Source: Chloroflexi bacterium bin125
GTDB lineage: Bacteria; Chloroflexota; Dehalococcoidia; Bin125
Assembly (NCBI GenBank): GCA_002239025.1
Contig: MPNM01000022.1
Coordinates: 1-47,421 of the forward strand
DNA: 47,421 nucleotides
Reading direction: 5' to 3'
In this document: one piece after another, positions 1 to 9,059 of the stretch
Layout: each line of letters opens with the position of its first letter
How positions within the stretch are numbered: position 1 is the first letter of the stretch
Program-made: the position numbers and the translations under genes
The notes under the pieces: generated by a model
What the model was told of the DNA's origin: nothing
What the model saw: the letters and a program-made list of their open reading frames with translations, nothing else
Databases searched by the model: none

Positions 1-2
1 CC

Positions 3-3000
3 GGCGGCTTGCAGGTCACGGGCTCATTCCCCACGGCCGCGGCCGGCCGGCACAACCTGGCCGTCACGTATGCGCTGCGCGACCAGGGCTCGTTCAAGGC
101 CGCCAACTACTCGCTGACGCAGACCACGGGCACCCTGCAAGGTGAACTGACTGCGCCGCCCACCTGCGCCGCCGGGCTGATGCTGTTCGCCGACGGCGTG
201 CCCGCCGAGGGCGGCGCACCGGTGACCGTGACGGTCGGACTGAGCAGTCCGGCCGGCGTCGGGGGCGCGAGCGTGACCCTGACCGCGACCGGCACGGCCA
301 CGGGCGACGACTACACCCTGTCGTCCACCATCGTTGTCATCGCGGAGGGAGCGACGGCCGGCACGGCCACCATCACCGTGATTGACGACGCGCTGGACGA
401 CGACGACGAGACGATCGTGCTGAACGCCGCGCTGTCCGGCTCGAACCTGACCGCCGGACCTCTGACCCTAACCATCGCCGACAACGACCCGCTGGCGACG
501 CCGACGCCCGTGGCCGCTGACGGCTGTTCCGTCCCCGCCGGCGGCGACTACGACATTGACAACGACGGCCTCATCGAAGTGTCCTGCCTGGCCCAGCTCA
601 ACGCCATTCGCTGGGACCTGGATGGCAACGGGAACCCGGGCGACGCGGAACACGGCTGGGCGGAGAACAGTCCGGCCTACGCGAGAGCGTTCGCCGGCTC
701 CGTGCCCGGCATGGGCTGCCCGGCCGGTGGATGCCAGGGCTACGAACTGACTGGGGACCTGGATTTCGACAGCAACGGAAGCGGCGTCGCCGACGCCGGT
801 GATACCTACTGGAACGGCGGCCGGGGCTGGATCCCCATCGGCGAAGGGCTGGGCGGATTTGCCGCCGATTTCGAGGGTAACTCCCACGTGATCCGCAACC
901 TGTACGTGGTGAGCCTGACCCCAGCACCCACGGCCGGTTGGTCTGAGCAAAGCGTACAGGACACCGTGGAGCATTCCGCGGGCCTGTTCGGGCTCCTGCT
1001 CAACTCCGGCGCCATCCGCAACCTTGGGCTGGAAGCGGCGTACCTGGACACCAGCGCGTACTCTCGACGGACCGGCGCCGTGGCCGGCGTCAGCGACGGG
1101 CTGATCAGCCGGAGCTACGTCAGCGGCGCGCTGAAGGGACAGGCCGCCGTCGGCGCTCTAGTCGGGTTCGCCCGCGGCAAGGCCGTCATCATCGACAGCT
1201 ACTCCAGCGCCAGCGTCGAGGGAACCCTGGCCGGTATGCCAGGCGGGTTCATCGGCGGGCTGGTGGGCTACAGCCAGGGAGATGTCCTGGGAAGCTACTC
1301 CACCGGCGTTGTCTCGGGCAAAGCGCGCTCCACCGGCGGCCTGGTCGGCTTCAACGATTACGGCAGCTCCATCGTCGCCAGCTACAAGTACGGAAACGTA
1401 TCCAGCAGTGGCTGGAGAGTGGGCGGACTGTTGGGCGTCAACCAGGGAAGGGTTGCAGCCAGCTATTTCGCAGGCCAGGTGTCGGGCGGCGATCAGGTGG
1501 GCAGCGTGGTGGGACATATCTTGGACCACAGGATCATGGACAGCTATTGGGACACACGGTTCACGGGCAGTGGCAGTTGGGGCCAGCCCACCGCTGAGTT
1601 GCAGAGCCCCAGCGGCTACGCGGGCATCTACGCGAGCTGGAACGTGGACCTGAACGGCGACGGCAGCCCCGACGACCCGTGGGACTTCGGCGAGTCGGAC
1701 GAATATCCGGTCCTGAAGCGGGGCATCCGTTCGGTCGACGCTCAACGGCAGGGATTCCCGGCCAATGCGCCCCCGGCCACCACTGCCCCGGAGCCGTCGG
1801 CCAGCCTGACCCCGTCCGTGCCGTCGGCGGGCCAACGCGTCAACCTGGTCGCCAGCCTGGATCTCAAAGCGGCAGGCTACGATGACGCGATCCTGCGGAG
1901 CATGTCGCTGCCCCAGGGCGTGACCATGGACCCCGCGTTCCAATCCGGCGTCCACAGCTACCAGCTGACCGTTCCTAACGACGTGGACCGGCTGACCTTC
2001 GCCGGCCGTTTTGAGCGGATGAAGGCCCCAGGCTCAGGCGAGGCTTGGTCCATTCTCGTGGTCGAGCCCGGGGATTTGACGCTATATGAATTGTTCCTGT
2101 CCAACCGCGGCTTTGGGAAGGGGACCCCGTATGACGGGGAATATGTCTCCAACTACTTCAAGAGGGCAATTGTCGCCAACCTCCAGAGAACCGCCGGCGT
2201 GCACACCATCGCGTTGCCGCCGGATGCAGCCACGGTGATCAAGATCGCGGTGTACAAGACCCGGATTGACGACCACCGCGGTTTTGCCCCCGCTGACGCT
2301 GGCACGCTGGCTCGCAAGACCGTGTACACGCTGACGGTGACGCGGGGTGATGCCGGCGCGGGCGACGCAGAGCAGTCCGCGCCCACGGTGGCCGCGCCGA
2401 TCGCCAACGTGACCGGCCTGGTGGTGGGAGCAACGCGGGACATCTCCCTATCAGGGGTGTTCAGCGACGTTGACAGCGACAGCCTGACCATCACCGCCGC
2501 GTCCTCGGACGAAACCAAGGCGACCGTGGCCGTGGCGTCCGACTACTCGAAGCTGACGCTCACCAGCGTGGCCGTGGGCACGACGACCATCACAGTTACG
2601 GCGGCAGACGGCAACGGCGGCACGGTTTCTGACAGTTTCACCGTCACGGTGAAATCCGCGCCCACGGTGGCCTTGCCGATCGCCGACGTGACCGGCTTGG
2701 TGGTGGGAGCAACGCGGGACATCTCCCTGTCGGGGGTGTTCAGCGACGCCGACGGCGACAGCCTGACCATCACGGCCGCGTCCTCGGACGAAACCAGGGC
2801 GACCGTGACCGTGGCCGCCGACGACTCGAAGCTCACGGTGGCGGGCGTGGCCGCGGGCACGGCGACGATCACCGTGACGGCGGAGGATGCCGACGGCGAG
2901 CGGGTCAGCGACACGTTCCAGGTTGCGGTGGAGAAGCGCTACGCGGCCTTGATTGCGCAGGTGGTCGAGTGGCGCAACCACCCCAACGGCGTGAACAACC

Positions 3001-5159
3001 AGAGCCACACCGATCGCTGGGACCGGGCGCTGCTGGCGCTGGGCGAGACGGTGGCGGACACGTCGCTGACGCCGATGACGACGGCAGAGGCGGAGCAGAT
3101 GGCTGCGCAACACATGGCAACCCGCTGGAACCCCGTGGTCGCGGCGCTGCGGGAGATCGAGGCAGCCGGTCAGCGGCAGACGCCGGCCAACCAGCCGCCA
3201 ACGGTCGCCTCGGCGATCAACGACCTGAGCGGCCTCAAACCCGGCGCGAGGCGCACGGTCTCGCTCTCCGGCGTGTTCAGCGATGCCGACGGCGACGCGC
3301 TGACGATCAGCGCCAGGTCATCGGCGGTCGCGGTGGCGACGGTCAGCGTGGCGGGGAACGGCGCGAGCCTGACCGTCAGCGGCGTCGCTCAGGGCGCGGC
3401 GACGATCACCGTCACGGCCAATGACGGCCGGGGCGGCACGGTCTCCGACCGGTTGACGGTGACGGTCGCCGCCAATGCGCCGCCGACACTGGTCTCGCCG
3501 CTGGGCGACATCAGCGGGCTCAAGCCCGGCGCGACGCGCACGGTCTCGCTCGCGGGCGTCTTCCGCGACCCCAACGGCGACTCGCTGACCCTCACGGCCC
3601 GCTCGACCGACGAGTCGGTGGCGACCGTCGCGGTCGCGGCCGGCGGCGGGAGTCTGACGGTGACCGGCGTGTCCGGCGGCACGGCGACGATCACCGTGAG
3701 CGCCGATGACGGGGACGGCGCGACGGCGCTCGACTCGTTCACGGTCGAGGTCGACTTGGCCAACGCCAAGGCGACCCTCGCGGCGGCCAACGCCGCGCCA
3801 ACCGTGGCGTCCGCGATTGGCGACCTGAACGGGCTCACGCCCGGCGCCACGCGCACGGTCTCGCTCGCGGGCGTCTTCCAGGACGCGGACGGCGACGAGC
3901 TGACGATCACTGCCAAGTCGTCCGCCGCTGCAGTGGCGACGGTCAGCGTCACCTCGGGCGGCGCGAGCCTGACCGTCACGGCGGTGGCCGAGGGCACAGC
4001 GACGATCACGGTCACAGCCGATGACGGCAAGGGCGGCACGGTCTCGGACAGCTTCACGGTGACGGTGGCGGCGGCCAATGCCGTGCCGAGAGTCGCGTCC
4101 GCAATTGGCGACCTGAGCGGGCTCACGCCCGGCGCGACGCGCGCGGTCTCGCTCGCGGGCGTCTTCCAGGACGCCGACGGCGACTCATTGACGATCACTG
4201 CCAAGTCCTCCACCGCTGCGGTGGCGACGGTCAGCGTCGCCTCAGGCGGCGCAAGCCTGACCGTCACGGCGGTGGCCGAGGGCACGGCGACGATCACGGT
4301 CACAGCCAATGACGGCAAGGGCGGCACGGTCTCGGACAGCTTCACCGTGACGGTGGCGGCGGCCAACGCCGCGCCGAGGGTCGCGTCTGCGATTGGCGAC
4401 CTGAGCGGACTGAGGCAGGGCGACACGCGCCAGGTCTTGCTGTTGAACGTCTTCCAGGACGCTGACGGCGACGCGCTGACGTTTAGCGCCAGGTCTTCCA
4501 GCAGCGCCATTGCGAGCGTTGCGTCCGCTAACGCCAGTCTGACGGTCACGGCGGTGGCCGAGGGCACGGCGACGATCACGGTCACAGCCGATGACGGCAA
4601 GGGCGGCACGGTCTCGGACAGCTTCACGGTGATGGTGGCGGCGGCCAAAGACGCGCCCACCGCCGCGCCGAGAGCCGTCAGGTCGATGGACGACGTCAAC
4701 GGGCTGACTGCGGGGACCACGCGGCGCGTGTTGGTGGCCGACCATTTCCGCGACGCGGACAACGACCCGCTGACGCTGACCGCGTCGTCGTCGAACGAAA
4801 CGGTCGTCCGGGTCTCGGTCGACGGCCGGAACTACAGCATGACGCTCAGCGCGGTGTCGGCAGGCACGGCGACGATCACGGTCACGGCCGACGACGGCCA
4901 GGGCGGCAGAGCCAGCGCCAGCTTCAGGGTCACCGTCAACGCAGCGCCGGCGTCCGAGCCCGAGGAGCAGGACTCCGGTCTGGAAGGTGAACCTGAGCAG
5001 CAACTGGTGGTGCAAGACGTGATCACGCGCTACGACACCAACGGCGACGGCGAGATCAGTCTCGACGAGTACAACGCGGCGATCCCGGACTTGGGCACGA
5101 CGCTCTCGTTCGCCGATCTGCTCAAGCTCAGAGCGGCCTTCCAAGCCTCGTCACGCTGA
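3..5159 (+). CDS. Giant secreted multi-repeat adhesin-like protein (5' end missing)
   Basis: The reading frame is open at the left edge, so the true start and any signal peptide lie outside the window; a TTG at 9 is only an internal codon. Numbering from that TTG, residues ~55-158 form a Calx-beta-type domain ending in acidic stretches (DDALDDDDE). Residues ~178-212 hold Asp-rich calcium-loop-like segments (DIDNDGLIE, DLDGNGNPGD). Residues ~340-535 carry at least five GLUG-type repeats (GGLVG...SYS..G). Eight Ig-like repeats follow, interrupted by a helical insert (residues ~975-1050). The C-terminus has a canonical EF-hand/dockerin-like loop (DTNGDGEISLDEY). Such architectures are known from calcium-stabilised surface or secreted adhesins. 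No anchor motif is visible after the EF-hand. The role in adhesion is inferred; the domain assignments are from recognisable motifs. Confidence 0.85.
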   Translation, partial: GGLQVTGSFPTAAAGRHNLAVTYALRDQGSFKAANYSLTQTTGTLQGELTAPPTCAAGLMLFADGVPAEGGAPVTVTVGLSSPAGVGGASVTLTATGTATGDDYTLSSTIVVIAEGATAGTATITVIDDALDDDDETIVLNAALSGSNLTAGPLTLTIADNDPLATPTPVAADGCSVPAGGDYDIDNDGLIEVSCLAQLNAIRWDLDGNGNPGDAEHGWAENSPAYARAFAGSVPGMGCPAGGCQGYELTGDLDFDSNGSGVADAGDTYWNGGRGWIPIGEGLGGFAADFEGNSHVIRNLYVVSLTPAPTAGWSEQSVQDTVEHSAGLFGLLLNSGAIRNLGLEAAYLDTSAYSRRTGAVAGVSDGLISRSYVSGALKGQAAVGALVGFARGKAVIIDSYSSASVEGTLAGMPGGFIGGLVGYSQGDVLGSYSTGVVSGKARSTGGLVGFNDYGSSIVASYKYGNVSSSGWRVGGLLGVNQGRVAASYFAGQVSGGDQVGSVVGHILDHRIMDSYWDTRFTGSGSWGQPTAELQSPSGYAGIYASWNVDLNGDGSPDDPWDFGESDEYPVLKRGIRSVDAQRQGFPANAPPATTAPEPSASLTPSVPSAGQRVNLVASLDLKAAGYDDAILRSMSLPQGVTMDPAFQSGVHSYQLTVPNDVDRLTFAGRFERMKAPGSGEAWSILVVEPGDLTLYELFLSNRGFGKGTPYDGEYVSNYFKRAIVANLQRTAGVHTIALPPDAATVIKIAVYKTRIDDHRGFAPADAGTLARKTVYTLTVTRGDAGAGDAEQSAPTVAAPIANVTGLVVGATRDISLSGVFSDVDSDSLTITAASSDETKATVAVASDYSKLTLTSVAVGTTTITVTAADGNGGTVSDSFTVTVKSAPTVALPIADVTGLVVGATRDISLSGVFSDADGDSLTITAASSDETRATVTVAADDSKLTVAGVAAGTATITVTAEDADGERVSDTFQVAVEKRYAALIAQVVEWRNHPNGVNNQSHTDRWDRALLALGETVADTSLTPMTTAEAEQMAAQHMATRWNPVVAALREIEAAGQRQTPANQPPTVASAINDLSGLKPGARRTVSLSGVFSDADGDALTISARSSAVAVATVSVAGNGASLTVSGVAQGAATITVTANDGRGGTVSDRLTVTVAANAPPTLVSPLGDISGLKPGATRTVSLAGVFRDPNGDSLTLTARSTDESVATVAVAAGGGSLTVTGVSGGTATITVSADDGDGATALDSFTVEVDLANAKATLAAANAAPTVASAIGDLNGLTPGATRTVSLAGVFQDADGDELTITAKSSAAAVATVSVTSGGASLTVTAVAEGTATITVTADDGKGGTVSDSFTVTVAAANAVPRVASAIGDLSGLTPGATRAVSLAGVFQDADGDSLTITAKSSTAAVATVSVASGGASLTVTAVAEGTATITVTANDGKGGTVSDSFTVTVAAANAAPRVASAIGDLSGLRQGDTRQVLLLNVFQDADGDALTFSARSSSSAIASVASANASLTVTAVAEGTATITVTADDGKGGTVSDSFTVMVAAAKDAPTAAPRAVRSMDDVNGLTAGTTRRVLVADHFRDADNDPLTLTASSSNETVVRVSVDGRNYSMTLSAVSAGTATITVTADDGQGGRASASFRVTVNAAPASEPEEQDSGLEGEPEQQLVVQDVITRYDTNGDGEISLDEYNAAIPDLGTTLSFADLLKLRAAFQASSR
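2376..4941 (+). repeat. Eight tandem Ig-like domain repeats within the giant protein
   Basis: Each unit runs roughly P-T/R-V-A-x-x-I-x-D-x-x-G-L ... G-V-F-x-D-x-D-G-D-x-L-T-I ... G-T-A-T-I-T-V-T-A-x-D-G-x-G-G-T-V-S-D-S-F-T-V. Two units precede the helical insert (~2930-3180) and six follow it. Units five to seven (~3790-4640) are nearly identical at the DNA level in their second halves, which points to recent duplication or gene conversion. Units one and two (~2380-2930) form a second closely related pair. Confidence 0.85.
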
Positions 5160-5302
5160 TCGAGACGGGAGCCGGGCCGGCCGCCGCCGTCGGCCCGATT
5201 GCTTCCCGCCCGCCATGATGATCGACTCGCTGGCTCGAAGGCGATGCATGAGCGAGAGCGCCGCCCTCGCTTAAACGCAAAAGAGACCGCACAGATGCGC
5301 CT

Positions 5303-5339
5303 GGAGGAGGTCACCGCCGCTTCGGCGGTGACCTCCTCC
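5303..5339. terminator. Bidirectional hairpin terminator between convergent genes
   Basis: A perfect 16-bp inverted repeat (GGAGGAGGTCACCGCC and its complement) surrounds a 5-nt GCTTC loop. It lies between the convergent stops of the adhesin gene (5159) and the helicase gene (5368). There is no long T run, so it may work as a structural, bidirectional terminator. Confidence 0.8.
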
Positions 5340-5367
5340 GAGGATGCGGCCTGCAAGCCGTTCGCTG

Positions 5368-7728
5368 TCAGCCGCCGGCGGCCACGAGGCCGGCCTGCTG
5401 CTCACGTTCCAGGGCCCAGTCGAACAGCGACGGCCCCGAGGGTTGCGGGTTGCGCCGTCGAGGCTTCGGTAGTTCGGACCCATCGGCCAGGAACTCGGCC
5501 CAGCTGAACAGGGATTGCTGCTGCTCCCCCTGGCCGTGATGGTTCGCGCAGGGGACCAGTTCGACCACTGGCGCAGCTTCCCCGTCGCTCGGAACAGCCG
5601 GGACCAGCGTCTCCGGTTCCGGAGCCGGCCGCTGCCAATCGGCGTCGACCAGCAGTTGCTCGGCCTGGGCCGCGACCTGCTGCGCCTGGAGGAAGATGTC
5701 CTCGACGGGTGCGTCGTCGGTCTCGCCCGAGACGAGCTTGCGGGCCAGGGCCATCATCAGGTCGTCGCCGGTGTCGCCGTAGGCGGCCAGCCCGTCCTCG
5801 GGCAGGTCGCCCTCGACCGCCAGCGAGGACTGCAGCTTCTGCGCGACCAGCTTGAGCGCGTCGGCCTGCAGCGTGTTCCGATAGGCCAAGAACACGACCT
5901 TGACCGGCTGGGTCTGGCCGATCCGCCAGCTGCGACGCGAGGCCTGGCGCATGGTGTAGACCGAGTAGTCGGTCTCGTACCAGCAGATCGTCGGAAAGGC
6001 GATCAGGTCGAGCCCGGTCTGCACCAGGCGGGGGTGGCAGATGAGGACGTCGATCCCCTCCTTGACCCGCTTGGCGACCCAGGCCTCGCGCTGCTTCGGC
6101 TCAACCCGGTCGGCCTTCATCACCGCTGTCTTGAACCCGTGCCGCGTGAGCAGCGTCTCCAGCCGGCCGGTGATGTCGCGCGTGCCGGTGTGGGTGGCGT
6201 AGACCAGCACTCGCCGTCCGGCCAGGCGCTCTCGTGCGACCAGGTCGAGCAGCTGCTGCTCCTTGGGGTAGATGCGCTCGGCGTCAAGCGGCGGCAGTTG
6301 CACGATCAGGTCGCCGGTGTCCGGGTCGAACACGGACTCGCCCCGGGTGCAGCCCTCGGGATAGGCCAAGAGCGCCTGCAGGTAGGTCGAGAGCAGCCGG
6401 GCCGAACCGCGCTCGATCGCCTGCAGCAGGGCGCGCTTGAGATCGGTGGCGAGGATCCGGTAGGCGGAAGCCTGCGACAGACCGTGGACGCCCTCCTCGG
6501 TGTCCATGCTCGCGACCTGGATCTGTTCCTCGTAGGCGGGCAGTCCCGAAGCCACGTCGGCCAGCCTGAGGAAGAGCGAGTGGCCGATGATGTGGAACAG
6601 CGCCGCCGGCGCCATCCCCGGCCGCTCCTTCGTCTGCTTGCGGTAGTTGCGCCGCCGGGAGACGGAGCCGTCCTCGGTCGGGTCGTCGTCGCGGTCGTGG
6701 CGCACGCGCTGCTCAAGGAAGCCGTAGCGTTCGACCCACTTGTGCTCTTCGGAGCGGCCGAACTCAGACCGGATCTCGGGCGAGAACCGGTAGAGCAGGT
6801 GGAAGAGCGTGGAGGCGTAGCCGCCCATGAGCGTGCCCGAGAGGGCCAGCGACTTGCCGCAGGCGTCGGCCAGGATGCCGGCCGAGACGCCCTGGGCGGA
6901 ACCGCGACCCTTGTGCTCATGAACTTCGTCGACGATCAAGAGGTCGAAGTAGCCGCGCATGTGCTGCTTGACGTAGTCGGCCAGGGGATACTTGCGCGGC
7001 CCTTGACCGGGCCTGCGGCGCGCCATCAGACCGGCGTTGTAATCGGTCGTCACGGTCTGTACCGGTCGCGCCTCCGCCGTCCACAGGGGCGTCCCGCAGT
7101 TGGGACACTGGTGACGCTTCTTGTCCAACTGCTTGTGCGGGACCGGGACGCCTTCGGCATCCACGATCTGCGCGGTGCAGTCGGGGCAGGCCGGGGTCAT
7201 GATGAACTCGCCCGTCTCTTCGTCGCGGACGGGGTTGCCGTCTTCATCCTTGAGCCGGCGCGTCCAGTAGGCGGGACGGAAGCGGTGACCGAGCTTGGCC
7301 CGCGAGTGGGACATGACCACGTACTGGGGGCCGTGGCCCTCCTGGCGGCGCAGTTGCTCCAGGTCGGTGATCGAGTCGGCGATGCCGGTGCGGACCAGCG
7401 GGATCGTGTCCTCGATCTCGCGCTGCCACTTGCCCACCAGGTGTGGCGGACAGAGCACGAGCACGCGGCGGAAGCCGGCCAGCTGGGCGGCGGCGATGGC
7501 GATGAACGTCTTGCCCACGCCCATCTCGCCGACCACGGTCGTGCCGCGCTGCTCGCTCAGGCTCAGCGCGGCGCCGCGGATCGCGGTCTCCTGGGCGCCC
7601 ATCGGCCGGCGCTTGAGCTGGGGCATGGGTCGGTCGTCCGCGGCCGGGCGGTAACGGGGTGGGTAGCTGTGGACGATCCGCTTCGTGATCGCCTCGCGGT
7701 AGGTGTCGATGAACTCTGAGAGGTTCAC
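5368..7728 (-). CDS. SNF2/superfamily-2 DNA helicase-like ATPase with inserted zinc ribbon
   Basis: The 786-aa product has all core SF2 motifs: Walker A GEMGVGKT (67-74), Walker B DEVH (267-270), motif III LSGTLMGG (296-303), motif V VQTGLDL, and motif VI QASRRSWRIGQ, the SNF2-type arginine-finger signature. Between motifs Ia and II lie two Cys pairs, CPDC (181-184) and CPNC (208-211), which predict a zinc ribbon. The C-terminal ~150 residues are Gln/Glu/Pro-rich linker. The GTG start at 7728 is chosen because GAGGAG sits 5 nt upstream and the preceding gene stops 2 nt before it. It is the last gene of the long leftward cluster. By family it is an ATP-driven dsDNA translocase; a role in replication or recombination of the element is inferred from its neighbours. 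Confidence 0.85.
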   Translation of the reverse strand: MNLSEFIDTYREAITKRIVHSYPPRYRPAADDRPMPQLKRRPMGAQETAIRGAALSLSEQRGTTVVGEMGVGKTFIAIAAAQLAGFRRVLVLCPPHLVGKWQREIEDTIPLVRTGIADSITDLEQLRRQEGHGPQYVVMSHSRAKLGHRFRPAYWTRRLKDEDGNPVRDEETGEFIMTPACPDCTAQIVDAEGVPVPHKQLDKKRHQCPNCGTPLWTAEARPVQTVTTDYNAGLMARRRPGQGPRKYPLADYVKQHMRGYFDLLIVDEVHEHKGRGSAQGVSAGILADACGKSLALSGTLMGGYASTLFHLLYRFSPEIRSEFGRSEEHKWVERYGFLEQRVRHDRDDDPTEDGSVSRRRNYRKQTKERPGMAPAALFHIIGHSLFLRLADVASGLPAYEEQIQVASMDTEEGVHGLSQASAYRILATDLKRALLQAIERGSARLLSTYLQALLAYPEGCTRGESVFDPDTGDLIVQLPPLDAERIYPKEQQLLDLVARERLAGRRVLVYATHTGTRDITGRLETLLTRHGFKTAVMKADRVEPKQREAWVAKRVKEGIDVLICHPRLVQTGLDLIAFPTICWYETDYSVYTMRQASRRSWRIGQTQPVKVVFLAYRNTLQADALKLVAQKLQSSLAVEGDLPEDGLAAYGDTGDDLMMALARKLVSGETDDAPVEDIFLQAQQVAAQAEQLLVDADWQRPAPEPETLVPAVPSDGEAAPVVELVPCANHHGQGEQQQSLFSWAEFLADGSELPKPRRRNPQPSGPSLFDWALEREQQAGLVAAGG

Positions 7729-7730
7729 GG

Positions 7731-7916
7731 TTACTCCTCGATGTGGGCCCGGGCGTTCTGGACGCATTCGGGCAGTCGTTCGTACTGGTCTCGGTGCAGA
7801 CCGCAGCGGCACCACCAGCTGTAGCTACGGCCGGCGGTCTGGTTGCCGTGGTGGTCGATGGCGACGAGTTCCTCGAAGAAGATCTCGCAGCCGCGGTCGT
7901 TGCTCCAAAGGTTCAT
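7731..7916 (-). CDS. Small Cys-containing protein, tandem paralogue 1
   Basis: This 61-aa acidic protein has a CxC pair (WWCRCGLHRDQY) and a further Cys in ECVQNARAHIEE. It aligns end to end with the next gene upstream (7923-8111): both begin MNxWxNDxGC, share H-G-x-x-T/Q in the middle and end in A-R-x-H-I-E-E. The pair looks like a tandem duplication. The ATG at 7916 is preceded by a GAGGAG-type site inside the end of its paralogue. Its stop lies 2 nt before the helicase start, so the two are probably co-translated. The spaced Cys residues suggest a small zinc-binding fold, but no family is recognised. Confidence 0.7.
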   Translation of the reverse strand: MNLWSNDRGCEIFFEELVAIDHHGNQTAGRSYSWWCRCGLHRDQYERLPECVQNARAHIEE

Positions 7917-7922
7917 GCGTGG

Positions 7923-8111
7923 TTACTCCTCGATGTGGCGGCGGGCGTCGCGGACGCAGTCGGCCAGGTCCTCGTACTCGTCCTGGTCGCGTCCGCAGTT
8001 GGCGCAGTAGTAGCGGTAGGTGAAGCTGCCGGTCTCGGTTCCGTGCTCGTCAACCGGCGCGATCCGGTCGAAGTAGATGTGGCAGCCTTCGTCGTTCAGC
8101 CAGGGGTTCAT
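7923..8111 (-). CDS. Small zinc-ribbon-like protein, tandem paralogue 2
   Basis: The 62-aa product is the paralogue of the 7731-7916 protein. It has a clearer metal site: C10, a CxxC pair in YYCANCGRDQDEY and a Cys in the closing helix (DCVRDARRHIEE). It is strongly acidic. The coding region follows a 10-bp hairpin and precedes its paralogue by 6 nt. No known function. By position between helicase, methyltransferase and recombination genes it may be an accessory protein of the cluster, but this is inference. Confidence 0.7.
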   Translation of the reverse strand: MNPWLNDEGCHIYFDRIAPVDEHGTETGSFTYRYYCANCGRDQDEYEDLADCVRDARRHIEE

Positions 8112-8129
8112 GGTCGGGTTCCGTTCTAG

Positions 8130-8156
8130 CCCGACCCGCGCAAGCGGCGGGTCGGG
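8130..8156. terminator. Intercistronic GC hairpin
   Basis: CCCGACCCGC pairs with GCGGGTCGGG across a 7-nt loop. It lies between the stop of the 63-aa gene (8172) and the start of the Cys-rich paralogue (8111). It has no T tract, so it may be an attenuator or an RNA-stability element rather than a full terminator. Confidence 0.6.
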
Positions 8157-8171
8157 CGGGTTGGTGATGGT

Positions 8172-8363
8172 CTAGGCCGTGAGCGCGAGCGTCAGCTGCC
8201 GCTCGGGGGCGACGGCGTCGAGGCGTTGGGCCAGGAGCCGGACGTCCTGGCGGTCGGCGATGTCGTCAGGATCGATCCACTCGAGTTCGAGCAGCTCGCT
8301 GATGACCTGTCCGATCGTGACGTAGGCGTTGAAGTCCGGTAGCGACGGCGTGTGCTCAGGCAT
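8172..8363 (-). CDS. Small acidic hypothetical protein
   Basis: The 63-aa product is mostly helical and acidic (ELLELEWIDPDDIADRQDV in the middle) and has no Cys. I recognise no family. Its ATG at 8363 overlaps the end of the preceding gene (stop at 8356) by 8 nt, which suggests translational coupling and supports it as a real gene. A GC hairpin follows its stop. Confidence 0.6.
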   Translation of the reverse strand: MPEHTPSLPDFNAYVTIGQVISELLELEWIDPDDIADRQDVRLLAQRLDAVAPERQLTLALTA

Positions 8364-8613
8364 CAGCCGCCAGCCAGACCAGGTCCGTGGGCTGCCAGTC
8401 GACCAGCTCGACCCGGTCCTCGGGCTGCCAGCACGTCAGTGCGTCGTTGCGCACGTCGAAGATCGGGTACTCGCGCTCGCGGACGCCGCGGGCCTCGCGC
8501 CGGGCGCAGGTCGAACACTGGTTGAGCGGCGCCGCGTCGGCGTCGGGCGTGTAGGTCTGGTCGCCAACTTCGTAGATCTCGCGGCAGAAGCCGCACTGGG
8601 TAGTCTGGGTCAT
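8356..8613 (-). CDS. Small zinc-finger-like hypothetical protein
   Basis: The 85-aa product starts at ATG 8613, with GGAGAA upstream; a longer frame exists but runs through the upstream hairpin and gene. Two Cys pairs, CGFC (7-10) and CSTC (~33-36), make a four-Cys zinc-binding knuckle, followed by an Arg-rich segment and an acidic/aromatic tail. Proteins of this size with two CxxC knuckles often bind nucleic acid or partner proteins, but no specific family is recognised. It overlaps the next gene, so it belongs to the same transcript. Confidence 0.65.
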   Translation of the reverse strand: MTQTTQCGFCREIYEVGDQTYTPDADAAPLNQCSTCARREARGVREREYPIFDVRNDALTCWQPEDRVELVDWQPTDLVWLAADA

Positions 8614-8635
8614 GTCAGTTCTCCGTATCTGACTA

Positions 8636-8668
8636 GAGCGGGCGAGGGATGCATCCCCTCGCCCGCTC
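8636..8668. terminator. Intercistronic GC hairpin
   Basis: GAGCGGGCGAGGG pairs perfectly over 13 bp with its complement around ATGCATC. It sits between the stop of the 96-aa Cys-rich gene (8676) and the start of the 85-aa gene (8613). It is one of a series of hairpins separating genes in this cluster. Confidence 0.65.
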
Positions 8669-8675
8669 ACTTGGT

Positions 8676-8966
8676 TCAGTTGTTGCAGTCGCAGGGATCG
8701 GGCGACTCCAGCGATTGTTCGATCCGGCCGCAGACCGAGCACTCCCAGCGGGTGAACCCGTGCTGGTGGAATCGACGCCAGGTCTGGCGCTTCGCTTTCT
8801 CGTCCGTGATCCGTTCCGCGCTCTGGGGCGTGTGCTGGGTCATGTAGCCGCAGCCGCCGCAGGGCGCCTGGACGACCTCGGTCTCGTGGTATCGGTAGTC
8901 GAAGTACTCGGCGGACGACGTGTGCCCGCAGCGGTCGCAGGCGTAGTGGACTCTGAGTCGGGGCAT
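8676..8966 (-). CDS. Cys-rich (six CxxC-type Cys) zinc-binding hypothetical protein
   Basis: The 96-aa product carries CDRCG (10-14) and CGGCG (~36-40) near the N-terminus, ECSVCG near residue 75 and a final CDC, so two zinc-ribbon knuckle pairs plus extra Cys are expected. The core is His/Tyr-rich (FDYRYHETE). GGAG lies 8 nt upstream of the ATG at 8966. It is one of five small, mostly Cys-rich genes between the methyltransferase and the helicase. No family is recognised. Confidence 0.7.
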   Translation of the reverse strand: MPRLRVHYACDRCGHTSSAEYFDYRYHETEVVQAPCGGCGYMTQHTPQSAERITDEKAKRQTWRRFHQHGFTRWECSVCGRIEQSLESPDPCDCNN

Positions 8967-9059
8967 GTTGGGTCTCCATTTCAGGTGTGGGCGGTGTCGG
9001 TGTTGGTGCGCGTCCGCCCGTCCGCGCTGTAGTCGTGAGGTTGGGTTCGTTCCGGCCAG

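Noticed and set aside
3389-4762. A 457-codon minus-strand frame with repeated PSLSAVTVIVAVPSAT-like segments
   Set aside because: It is the antisense of the Ig-like repeats; its periodicity only mirrors those repeats.
5515-7719. A 734-codon open frame on the plus strand opposite the helicase gene
   Set aside because: It is His/Arg/Gly/Val-rich without any domain and lies exactly antisense to a helicase with all motifs; high GC keeps the antisense frame open.
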